A stretch of 64,000 nt of DNA, taken from contig NZ_BOOY01000014.1 of assembly GCF_016863475.1 (NCBI RefSeq), positions 62,001-126,000 of the forward strand, written 5' to 3'. This DNA is from Spirilliplanes yamanashiensis (GTDB lineage: Bacteria > Actinomycetota > Actinomycetes > Mycobacteriales > Micromonosporaceae). Within the stretch, counting starts at the first letter, position 1. Each line of letters starts with the position of its first letter. Below, piece by piece: positions 1 to 6,828 of this stretch. The notes under the pieces were generated by a model that did no database searches, was not told the DNA's origin, and worked only from the letters and a program-made list of their open reading frames with translations. Both the position numbers and the translations under genes were made by a program.

Positions 1-254
1 GCGATCTTTGCATGGCGAGGATCGCCTGACCCCACCTTGACCCCAGCAGCGGGCAACGGCTCGCTCAGCGACCACCAGTGATCCTGGCCGCGACGGCAAC
101 TGAGCAGGCAGCGGACCCGCGTGCCCGTTCCTACTGATCACATGGTTGGCCGGGCCATCGACGGGCCATAAGCTGGTGCGGCTCAGGGGTAAGCCAGGCC
201 GCTGGCGACCGCGCTGAGCGGGAACACCCCGCACGCGGGACTGATCTTGTGCAA
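1..254. other. Left-edge non-coding stretch, probable end of an integrated element
   Basis: No convincing gene is visible. An inverted repeat GCGATC/GATCGC occupies 1-6 and 20-25, and the octamer TGACCCCA occurs twice, at 27-34 and 38-45, eleven bases apart. Short spaced direct repeats of this kind are common as arm-type sites for tyrosine integrases, and the stretch ends precisely where homology to a tRNA gene begins (255). I infer that this is the end of a mobile element whose body lies left of the window; the integrase itself is not visible here. Confidence 0.4.
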
Positions 255-298
255 TTCCCAAGCTGACAGTGCGGGTTCGATTCCCGTCACCCGCTCCA
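255..298 (+). other. 3' half of tRNA-Gly (anticodon CCC): probable att site, not a functional tRNA
   Basis: From 255 to the CCA at 296-298 the sequence matches the 3' half of an actinobacterial tRNA-Gly: anticodon loop with CCC at 257-259, 3' anticodon strand, variable loop, T arm (GCGGG, loop TTCGATT, CCCGT), then CACCCGC, discriminator T and encoded CCA. Bases 250-254 do not pair with the 3' anticodon strand, and no D arm or 5' acceptor strand (expected GCGGGTG) lies upstream. Homology therefore starts abruptly in the anticodon loop, the usual crossover point for tyrosine-integrase elements. The intact tRNA copy should be at the other end of the element. Confidence 0.75.
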
Positions 299-321
299 CG
301 CTTGAGGCCCTGGTCAGGACG

Positions 322-1296
322 TCAGTCCCGGTCGGGGCCTTCGCCGTTCATCCGGTGCGGATCAGCGACCGCGGTCAGCGCATCCAGGCCCGTGCGGTAC
401 CAGGCTCCGGTCCGAGTGAGGGCGTGCAGGTCGGCGCCGCGGCAGGTGTAGCGCAGGCTGTGCGCCTCCAGGCCGTCGGGCAGGACGATGCGGCGCTGGT
501 CGCCGGCTCGGCGCACGCCGTCCGGCCCGGCATGCAGCGGCGTCACGAGGTCGTAGTCGGGGCCCCACCCGCCCACGAGCACCCAGTCGTCTCCGCGGAC
601 CAGCAGGTTCCGGGCCGACCGGTACGGCGACGGCCCCCGGTCGGTCACCCCGCCGGCCGAGGCGGACAGCAGGTGGAAGTCGGTGTAGGGACAGACGTGC
701 GCGGTGTCTCCGTCCACGTTGAGGGCGTAGCAGTCCGCGATGGCCGGGAGTCCCGTGTCGAGCGGGAAGAGCCAGTCGGCGGCGAGGTCGGCGGTGAAGC
801 GGGCGAGCCCGTGACCCTCGGGGCCGCTGCCACCCATCGCCTCGTCGAAGTAGCCGACCCAGATCCTCCCGGACGGGGTCGTCAGGAGCTCCTCGATCGC
901 GTCGCCGAGGGAGCCTCGCCGTTCCAGGACGCCACCGTCGGTCCACACCTCGGCGTTCGTCTCACCGGGACGGGCGCGGGCCGCGGCCAGCAGGACCCGT
1001 TCGCCGGGCAGCGGCTGCACGAACGACACGGCCAGGTCCGTCTCGACGTCGATGGCGCCGGCGAGCTCGCCGCCGTCGTGAACGGTCACCTGCTTGCGGC
1101 GGGGGGTCCGCCGGTGGGTCCAGACGGCGAGGGCGGTGCCGCCGGGTCCGACTCCGACCGCCTGAGGTTCGGAGGTCACGAGCGCCCGGTCGGACGGCCG
1201 CACCCAGCCGTGCCGTCGCAGCGGCACGACCGGCAGTCCGAGGTTCTCGGACCGCCGGTGCAGGCTTCTCCGGTCGCGGTCCGCATGCGTCGTCAT
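322..1296 (-). CDS. Conserved hypothetical protein, propeller-like
   Basis: A 324-residue protein starting at ATG 1296 with GGAG about ten bases upstream. There is no signal peptide or membrane segment, so it is probably cytoplasmic. It contains repeated short beta-strand-like blocks (AVWTHRR, RIWVGYFDEA, GLARFTADL, ADCYALNVDGD, WVLVGGWGP) that look like irregular propeller blades. Similar proteins carrying WVGYFDE and ADCYALNV motifs occur widely in actinomycetes without known function. It sits immediately beside the tRNA half-gene, reading towards it, so it is the first gene of the host side of the junction. No catalytic motif is evident. Confidence 0.7.
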   Translation of the reverse strand: MTTHADRDRRSLHRRSENLGLPVVPLRRHGWVRPSDRALVTSEPQAVGVGPGGTALAVWTHRRTPRRKQVTVHDGGELAGAIDVETDLAVSFVQPLPGERVLLAAARARPGETNAEVWTDGGVLERRGSLGDAIEELLTTPSGRIWVGYFDEAMGGSGPEGHGLARFTADLAADWLFPLDTGLPAIADCYALNVDGDTAHVCPYTDFHLLSASAGGVTDRGPSPYRSARNLLVRGDDWVLVGGWGPDYDLVTPLHAGPDGVRRAGDQRRIVLPDGLEAHSLRYTCRGADLHALTRTGAWYRTGLDALTAVADPHRMNGEGPDRD

Positions 1297-1452
1297 CGCC
1301 GGAATTCTCCGGCATCCGTCGAACCGTTTTCGGCCGGTCGCGGCGTGACGGACCGTGACCGGTGTGCCCCCCGGGCGGCGGTCATCCTTGCTACCCTCGG
1401 CCCCCTCCCGGCTCCGGCCGGGAACGGTTGTCGATACGGGGGAAGGGGTGCG

Positions 1453-2769
1453 ATGCGTCGCATCGTGTTGTGGGGGGCGGCCGCTGCCGCCGTCGGGACC
1501 ACTGTGGTGGGTGCCGCACCGAGTGCGTGGGCGGACGAGCCGGCGGGCACGTCGCGGGTCACGATCGGTTATGACGGCGAGGAGGCCAACGGCTCGAGCA
1601 CGTTCTCCGCGATCTCCGGCGACGGCCGGGTGGTCGCATTCCAGTCGAATGCGCTCAACATCGTGCGGGGGGACCTGACCCGGAACTCTGACGTCTTCGT
1701 GCGCGACCTGGCCACCGGGGTCAGCAGCCGAGTCAGCGTGTCGTCGGCTGGCGTTCCGTCGCGCGGGAGCAGCAGCAGTGTCGCGCTGTCGTACGACGGC
1801 CGGGTCGTGGTCTTCCAGTCGGCGGCGTCGGACCTGGTGCCGGGCGACACCAACAAGGTCGCCGACATCTTCGTCCACGACCGGGAGACCGGCGCCACTA
1901 CCCGGGTGAGTGTGGCGACGGACGGCACGGAGGGCAACGGGCCCAGCACGGCGCCGCAGGTGTCGGCCGACGGCCGGTGGGTCACGTTCGGCACGACGGC
2001 GACGAATCTGGCGCCGGGCGCGGTGGGCCCGAAGTCCAAGGTGCTGCTGCACGACCGGGAGACCGGCGCCACCACCGAGGTCAGCGTGCGGCCCGACGGC
2101 ACATCGGGCACCGCCGACAGCCAGCTGCCGACGATCTCCGCCGACGGCCGGTACGTCGCCTTCCTGTCGTACGACTGGCGGATCGTTCCCGCGGCGCGGT
2201 CCGTGCACCTGAGCGCGTACGTGCGGGACGTGCAGGCCGGCACGACGGTGCGGATCAACAACACGCCGCTGTCGAGCCTCGGCTACGCGATCCCGAAGCC
2301 GCACGTGCCGGTGACGGTGTCCGCGGACGGCCGGTACGCGTCGATCCTCACCGACGGCGTCATGGTCGAGGGCGACGACAACCGGGTCACCGACGTGTAC
2401 CGGGTGGAGCTGGCGACCGGCGCGGTGGTCCGGGTCAGCGTGGGTGCGGACGGCGTGCAGGCGGACCGGGCCAGCGGGCTGACGGTCACCGGCGCCCCGA
2501 TGTCGGCCGACGGCAGGTACGTGGCGTTCGACAGCGAGGCGCGCAACCTGGTGGCCGACGACGCCAACGAGGCCCGCGACATCTTCGTCCGGGACACGGT
2601 GGACGGCACGACCACCCGCGTCAGCGCCGGTGCGGTGCCGAGCACCCGGGGCTCGTACTTCCCGGCGATCTCGGCGGACGGAGGTGCCGTGGTGTTCAGC
2701 ACCGACGGCGCCCTGGTGGACGGTGACACGAACAACCTCAGCGACATCCACCTGCACCGCCTGCGCTGA
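1453..2769 (+). CDS. Secreted TolB-like/WD40-like beta-propeller protein
   Basis: The start at ATG 1453 is chosen because GGAAGGGG lies just upstream and because it gives a clean signal peptide (MRR, hydrophobic stretch, cleavage near APSAWA at about residue 28). The open frame continues upstream but is not protein-like there. The mature 410 residues contain seven blocks of the type S-A-D-G-R-x-V-x-F, most followed by D-(I/V)-F-V-R-D-x-x-T-G, matching PD40/TolB-type repeats and a complete seven-bladed propeller. Such proteins are exported and presumed to bind ligands or partners; no enzyme active site is seen. It is divergent from the preceding gene and monocistronic. Confidence 0.85.
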   Translation: MRRIVLWGAAAAAVGTTVVGAAPSAWADEPAGTSRVTIGYDGEEANGSSTFSAISGDGRVVAFQSNALNIVRGDLTRNSDVFVRDLATGVSSRVSVSSAGVPSRGSSSSVALSYDGRVVVFQSAASDLVPGDTNKVADIFVHDRETGATTRVSVATDGTEGNGPSTAPQVSADGRWVTFGTTATNLAPGAVGPKSKVLLHDRETGATTEVSVRPDGTSGTADSQLPTISADGRYVAFLSYDWRIVPAARSVHLSAYVRDVQAGTTVRINNTPLSSLGYAIPKPHVPVTVSADGRYASILTDGVMVEGDDNRVTDVYRVELATGAVVRVSVGADGVQADRASGLTVTGAPMSADGRYVAFDSEARNLVADDANEARDIFVRDTVDGTTTRVSAGAVPSTRGSYFPAISADGGAVVFSTDGALVDGDTNNLSDIHLHRLR

Positions 2770-2797
2770 TCCCGGGCCTCGCCGGCGGGTCGTTCTG

Positions 2798-3118
2798 TCA
2801 GTCCCAGCAGAGGCAGAACGGCTTGCCGGCCGGGTCGGCGTACACCCGCCAGTTCGTCCCACGCGCCCCCAGTGACGTGGCGCCGAGGCCGAGCACCGCC
2901 GCCTCCGCCGCGTCCGGGTCGGCGACCGTGACGTCGAGGTGGAGCTGCTGCGGGTGGGCCGGGTCGGGCCAGCGGGGCGGCCGGTAGTCGCCGACCTGCC
3001 GGAACCGGAGCCGGTCACCGCCGACCACTGCCGCCCAGAACGCGCTCAGCGCCCCCGCGTCGGGGCAGTCGATCGTCACGCCGGCGACGGTGAGGCGCGG
3101 CGTCGACGGGACAGGCAC
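2798..3118 (-). CDS. VOC-family (glyoxalase-like) protein, second copy
   Basis: A short 106-residue vicinal-oxygen-chelate fold protein. It shows the family hallmarks: DCPDAGALSAFWAAVVGG at the N-terminus, the RWPDPAHPQQLHLDV strand and the C-terminal VYADPAGKPFCLC strand. The start is assigned to GTG 3118, which lies inside the 3' end of the neighbouring VOC gene (43-base overlap), so translation is probably coupled. Its substrate is unknown; VOC proteins of this type range from resistance proteins to small-molecule lyases. It shares the WPDPA-PQQ-HLD motif with its neighbour, suggesting tandem duplication. Confidence 0.8.
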   Translation of the reverse strand: MPVPSTPRLTVAGVTIDCPDAGALSAFWAAVVGGDRLRFRQVGDYRPPRWPDPAHPQQLHLDVTVADPDAAEAAVLGLGATSLGARGTNWRVYADPAGKPFCLCWD

Positions 3119-3456
3119 AGGTCGAACGGGTGCCCGGCCGGGTCGGCCAGCGTGCAGCGGGTGCCGGTCCGGCGCAGCAGGCGGGCGCCCAGCGAGACCG
3201 CCCGGGCCGTGCCGGCGTCGAGGTCGGGGGCGTGCAGGTCGAGGTGGCCCTGCTGGGGGTACGCCGGGTCGGGCCAGCGGGGTGGCACGTGGTCGGGGCT
3301 GTACTGGACGGCGAACCGCCACCCGTCCCCGGTGTCCAGGGCGATCCAGTCGTCCTCGGTGTACAGCTCGGTCCAGCCGCCCAGGGTGGCGTAGAAGGTG
3401 GCGAGGCGGCGGATGTCGGCGGCGTCGAGCACCACCGCGCGCAGCGTGCCGATCAT
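3076..3456 (-). CDS. VOC-family (glyoxalase-like) protein, first copy
   Basis: A 126-residue VOC protein starting at ATG 3456; the ATG overlaps the stop of the upstream GNAT gene as ATGA. Recognisable elements are DAADIRRLATFYATLGGW, PPRWPDPAYPQQGHLDLHAPD and TLADPAGHPFDLCL, ending in an Arg-rich tail. The protein belongs to the small glyoxalase/bleomycin-resistance/dioxygenase superfamily; the metal ligands cannot be fixed without alignment and the substrate is unknown. Its central block is nearly identical to that of the downstream copy, indicating a local duplication. Confidence 0.85.
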   Translation of the reverse strand: MIGTLRAVVLDAADIRRLATFYATLGGWTELYTEDDWIALDTGDGWRFAVQYSPDHVPPRWPDPAYPQQGHLDLHAPDLDAGTARAVSLGARLLRRTGTRCTLADPAGHPFDLCLSRRRRASPSPA

Positions 3457-4043
3457 CGGCTGTCCTCCCGGGTGCGGGCGTGCAGGTGCATGTCGTGGCG
3501 GCCGTCGGCGTGGACGGCGGCGCTGCGTTTCGTGCCCTCCGGGAGGAAGCCGGCGCGGAGGGCGACCCGGCACGAGGCCTCATTGCGGGTGGAGTGGTCG
3601 AGTTCCAGGCGGTGGAAGCCGGCGTCGCCGAGCGCCCAGGCGCTCACAACTTGCAGGGCCCGCGTCGCCACCCCGGCGCCCCGGAACGGCGGCAGCACCC
3701 AGTATGCGCACACGGCGGTGCCGTCGGCGAGGTCCATGCCGCGCAGCGCGATGCGGCCGGCCACCCGGCCGTCGTCGCCGGTCACCGCCCAATGTGCACC
3801 GTGTTCGGCGGCCCAGTCGCGGCCGTAGCCGGCGAACCAGGCGCGGACGCGATCCTCGGACGCGGGCCGGCGGGTGTGCCAGCGGCGGATGTCCGGGTCG
3901 TCGTAGGCGGCGAGGAAGACCGGCACGTCGGTGTCGGCCCAGGGGCGCAGCAGCAGGCCGCCGGCGGCGGTGAGGGTGGGTTGAGCGGTGGCGGCGAGGG
4001 CGCCGGCGGCGATGGCGGGCGGCGTCGTCAGGTCCGAGGGCAC
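3453..4043 (-). CDS. GNAT-family N-acetyltransferase (RimJ/RimL-like)
   Basis: A 196-residue protein with the GNAT order of motifs: LLLRPWADTDVPVFLAAYDDP near the N-terminus, a central GRIALRGMDL strand, the acetyl-CoA binding segment YWVLPPFRGAGVATRAL (Q/R-x-x-G-x-G/A type), and the C-terminal RLELDHSTRNEASCRVALRAGF typical of RimJ/RimL acetyltransferases. GTG 4043 is chosen as start because GAGGATG lies about seven bases upstream. It is the first gene of a GNAT-VOC-VOC operon in which each stop overlaps the next start, which suggests joint action on one unknown small molecule or toxic metabolite; that function is inference. Confidence 0.85.
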   Translation of the reverse strand: MPSDLTTPPAIAAGALAATAQPTLTAAGGLLLRPWADTDVPVFLAAYDDPDIRRWHTRRPASEDRVRAWFAGYGRDWAAEHGAHWAVTGDDGRVAGRIALRGMDLADGTAVCAYWVLPPFRGAGVATRALQVVSAWALGDAGFHRLELDHSTRNEASCRVALRAGFLPEGTKRSAAVHADGRHDMHLHARTREDSR

Positions 4044-4151
4044 CGCCCATCCTCGCAGGCGGACGGGCGGCCCGGGCGTGCGCCGCGCATGACCCGGCCG
4101 CCGCACGAAAGGGCGGGTGCCGGGCCCGGTGCCCTTCCTAGCCTCGGGCCC

Positions 4152-4772
4152 GTGGCGCGGATCAGTGGAGTGATGGCGGAGCCGGGCGGCGAGGTCGAGC
4201 TGCGGTTCCGCAAGGACGGGTTCGACGTGCAGCACGTCCGGTGGTACACGCGGTCGCGGCTGGCCGACTACGACTACGTCGTGTGGCGCGGCCTGGTGGC
4301 GGGCGGGATCGTGGCGGCGGTGCTGTGGTCGGTGGCGATGATCGTGATGCTGACGCCGTTCGAGACGGCCGGGCGGGTGATCCTGATCGCCGCGTTCGTG
4401 TACGCCGGGCTGGCCGTGCTGTGCGCCGTCGAGAGGTTCGTCCTCGAGGTGGAGATCGGCGTGCCCTGGGCGGCGACGTGGGCGCTGTGCTTTCCGTGGC
4501 TGGCGCTGCCCGGCACGCGGCGGCGGGCCCTGGAGACGGTCCCCGAAAACGTGGGGGCGCCGGTGCGCGTGCACGTGGCGACCCTCGCCGACGTGCAGGG
4601 CGGCTATCTCGCGGACCTGGCGTCGGTCACGGTGCGCTTCGCGCACGGCGGCCGGGTCGAGTACCGCCTGGCGGGGTTGCCGGGGGACCGGCTGCTGCGG
4701 GCGTTCCATGATCTGACCGCCGGGCGGATGCGGGCGTACCCGTACCGGACGGGTGGCGAGCGGGTCAGCTGA
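4152..4772 (+). CDS. Two-helix membrane protein of unknown function
   Basis: A 206-residue protein. After a polar N-terminus (GEVELRFRKDGFDVQHVRWYTRSR) come two hydrophobic helices at roughly residues 46-68 and 75-95, a further hydrophobic stretch around LCFPWLALPG, and a soluble C-terminal region resembling a beta-rich PH-like fold. GTG 4152 is preferred over ATG 4173: the sequence TAGCCT followed by seven bases and GTG matches the -10 box and leaderless start seen in many actinobacterial genes, whereas the GGAG before 4173 is only two bases from the ATG. No family was recognised. Its 3' end overlaps the convergent next gene by eight bases. Confidence 0.65.
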   Translation: MARISGVMAEPGGEVELRFRKDGFDVQHVRWYTRSRLADYDYVVWRGLVAGGIVAAVLWSVAMIVMLTPFETAGRVILIAAFVYAGLAVLCAVERFVLEVEIGVPWAATWALCFPWLALPGTRRRALETVPENVGAPVRVHVATLADVQGGYLADLASVTVRFAHGGRVEYRLAGLPGDRLLRAFHDLTAGRMRAYPYRTGGERVS

Positions 4773-5160
4773 CGGCGTCGGGTTCCAGCAGGACCACCTG
4801 GGGCGTCCAGCAGTCGGAGCGTTCGGTGGCGATCTCGGCGCCGCACGCGCAGACCAGGTTGGGGCCGTCGCAGCCGTCGAGGCCGCAGCAGCCGACGAGC
4901 CGGCGGGGGTCGGGGTGCAGGCGGCGGTCGAGCAGGTCGGCGGCGTTGATGAGGACCGTGCCGAGGCGTGGCGCCGGGCTGACCGGCGGGTCGTCCGGCT
5001 CCGGGTCGACCGCGTACGCGCCGGGCATGATCCACGGCGGGCAGTCCTCGCCGGGTGGCACCTCGAAGGGGGCGAGCGGTTCGCCCAGGGCTGCCAGGGG
5101 CACCCGGGACAGGCCGCGGGTCAGCGCGGCGCCGCAGGCGCGGCAGGCGAACACGGTCAC
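4765..5160 (-). CDS. Cys-rich hypothetical protein, probable zinc-binding
   Basis: A 131-residue protein with a CRACG knuckle at residues 6-10 and a second cluster CCGLDGCDGPNLVCACG near residues 90-106, so it could bind one or two zinc ions in a rubredoxin-like arrangement. Similar Cys-patterned proteins are common in Streptomyces and relatives and are annotated as hypothetical. The middle part is Pro-rich and acidic. There is no signal peptide, so the protein is predicted to be cytoplasmic. It is convergent with the preceding membrane-protein gene and separated by about 235 bases from the next gene. Confidence 0.75.
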   Translation of the reverse strand: MTVFACRACGAALTRGLSRVPLAALGEPLAPFEVPPGEDCPPWIMPGAYAVDPEPDDPPVSPAPRLGTVLINAADLLDRRLHPDPRRLVGCCGLDGCDGPNLVCACGAEIATERSDCWTPQVVLLEPDAVS

Positions 5161-5395
5161 CGGCTGATCCTCCCACCGGGCCGGGCGAATCAGGCGGCCC
5201 GCGCGGTGCCGACCGCGAATCGACGCAACCTCGCCGCGCGCGCCGGATGGGCCGGCGGCGGGACGGCGCCGATCGGCGGCTCCGCCGGGCCGGACGGGCG
5301 ATCCTGGACCGGTGGTTAACTAACCGTACTAGTGCAAATCGGGCAGGCGCGGCGCACAGTGGACGGGCACAGCCACAACGAAAGGCACGAGCCGC

Positions 5396-6091
5396 ATGCG
5401 TCGCTTCATCGTCCGGTCCGTCACCCTGCTGCTCGCCGCGGGCACCCTGCTCGGCGTCGCGCCGGCGGCCGTCCAGGCGGCGCCCGCGCCCGTCAACATG
5501 ACGTTCAACGCGGCCCCCGAGCCGCTCCTGCAGGGCCGCACCATCACCCTCGCGGGCCGGGTCTGGACCAAGGCGACCGGCAACCGCCAGCCGGTGCTGT
5601 TCTACTTCCGGCGCTCCGGCACCCCCACCTGGACCTACGTGGGCCGCGCCGTCGCCAACGACCGCGGCCAGTTCACCCGGACGGCCACCGCGCGCTTCAG
5701 CGGCACGTGGAAGGCCGTCCGCCCGGCCACCGCCGCCCGGCAGGCCGCCGAGCGCCTCGACGCGGTCGACGTCGTGCGCCGCGTGCCGCGCCGGATCGCC
5801 TCGTACAGCGGCACCACGTCGTCCTGGTCGTCGCCCACGCTGCGCATCCCCACCGCCGACTACCGTGCGTACGTCGCGTACCGGTGCACCGACCCGTCCG
5901 GCGGGTTCATGCACCTGCGGTGGCACGGCCAGCAGTACGGCTTCGAGGTCGTCAGCTCGTCGCAGGCCACCGGCACCCTCACGCTGAACGGGCACTACGG
6001 CGCGCGCGGCGGCTACTTCGAGGTCAGCACCTGGATGGACTGCTCGTGGTGGGTCAACGTCTACGCGGGCACCGTCTTCCAGCGCGTCTGA
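5396..6091 (+). CDS. Secreted hypothetical protein with an Ig-like N-terminal domain
   Basis: A 231-residue protein starting at ATG 5396 with GAAAGG upstream. Residues 1-28 form a signal peptide (MRRF, hydrophobic core, VQAAPA cleavage region). Residues 30-110 resemble the bacterial immunoglobulin-like or stalk domains of actinomycete exoproteins (TFNAAPEPLLQGRTITLAG, VLFYFRRSGTPTW, RGQFTRTATA). The C-terminal half is rich in Ser, Tyr and Trp and contains two Cys residues (CTDPSGG and DCSWW) that could form a disulphide. No catalytic residues are evident; a cell-surface or extracellular binding role is plausible but unproven. Confidence 0.75.
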   Translation: MRRFIVRSVTLLLAAGTLLGVAPAAVQAAPAPVNMTFNAAPEPLLQGRTITLAGRVWTKATGNRQPVLFYFRRSGTPTWTYVGRAVANDRGQFTRTATARFSGTWKAVRPATAARQAAERLDAVDVVRRVPRRIASYSGTTSSWSSPTLRIPTADYRAYVAYRCTDPSGGFMHLRWHGQQYGFEVVSSSQATGTLTLNGHYGARGGYFEVSTWMDCSWWVNVYAGTVFQRV

Positions 6092-6129
6092 CGGCCCGCG
6101 CATCCCGCCCGGGCGGCTGGTCTCGCGCC

Positions 6130-6738
6130 GTGCGGACCATCGACCGGCAGGAGGCGCGGCGCCCGACGCCGACCTGGTGCTGTGGAGCCGGCTCGGGTCG
6201 GCGTACCGGCCCGGGGAGCTGACCGCGGCGCTGGAGCAGGACCGGACGCTGGCCGAGCTGAACGCGATGATCCGGCCGACCGAGGACCTGCGGCTGTACC
6301 TGGCCGACATGGCGGTGTTCCCGTGGCGCGAGCAGCACCGGCAGTGGCTGGACGCGAACGAGCGGTTCGCCGCGGACGTGCTGGCGCGGCTGGCGGCGTC
6401 CGGGCGGCTGCGACCGGCAGCGGTACTGGGGCCTGGCGGACCGCGTGTACCCGGCCGGCCTGCCGGTGGTGCCGCGCGACGAGGCGCGGCGGGAGCGCGA
6501 GGCGCGCCGGCTGCGGTCGCAGGGCATCGCGCGGGAGAACGTGCCCGGCACCGGCGCCGAGCCCGGTGCCGTCGGCGACTCCGGCGAGCAGGTCGTCGTC
6601 GAGGGGCTGCCCGGGGTGTGGCGGGTGGACCCGGGCGCGGTCGGGCGGCCGTACACCGGGCGCACGGCGCTGCTGTCACCGTTCGACCGGCTCGTGCACG
6701 ACCGGGCGCCGGCGTGGCTGCGGCTGAGCGCCGGCTGA
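6130..6738 (+). pseudogene. Degraded winged-helix DNA-binding (YcaQ/HTH_42 family) gene
   Basis: Fragments of one recognisable protein appear in shifting frames. GTG 6130 opens with the family N-terminus (RTIDRQEARR). From 6165 a different frame gives DADLVLWSRLGSAYRPGEL through FAADVLARLAASGRL to about 6413. From 6415 a third frame gives RQRYWGLADRVYPAGLPVV through GRTALLSPFDRLVHDR, ending at 6738. In intact relatives about 40 residues precede the DADLVLW segment, roughly 50-100 residues separate the second and third pieces, and about 90 more follow the VHDR motif. The gene has therefore suffered two internal deletions and a C-terminal truncation. Intact YcaQ proteins are DNA interstrand-crosslink glycosylases. 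Confidence 0.8.
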
Positions 6739-6776
6739 CGCGGCGTGGCTGTCGGCTGAGCGTGGGCTGACGCGCC

Positions 6777-6813
6777 GCGGCCCCGGTCCGGCGTGGTGCC
6801 GGGCCGGGGCCGC
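6777..6813 (-). terminator. Strong hairpin terminator after the RTX gene
   Basis: Bases 6777-6792 (GCGGCCCCGGTCCGGC) pair with 6798-6813 over 16 positions with a single G-U type wobble and a five-base loop. It lies 15 bases beyond the stop of the RTX-type gene. It lacks a T-run, as is usual for actinomycete terminators, and could act in both directions. Confidence 0.7.
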
Positions 6814-6828
6814 CGGTCGTCGTGCGGG

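Noticed and set aside
255-298. A functional tRNA-Gly
   Set aside because: The 5' half (acceptor strand, D arm and 5' anticodon strand) is absent.
247-1452. N-terminal extension of the TolB-like protein back to 247
   Set aside because: The stretch is antisense to the hypothetical gene at 322-1296, and the signal peptide with a ribosome site begins only at 1453.
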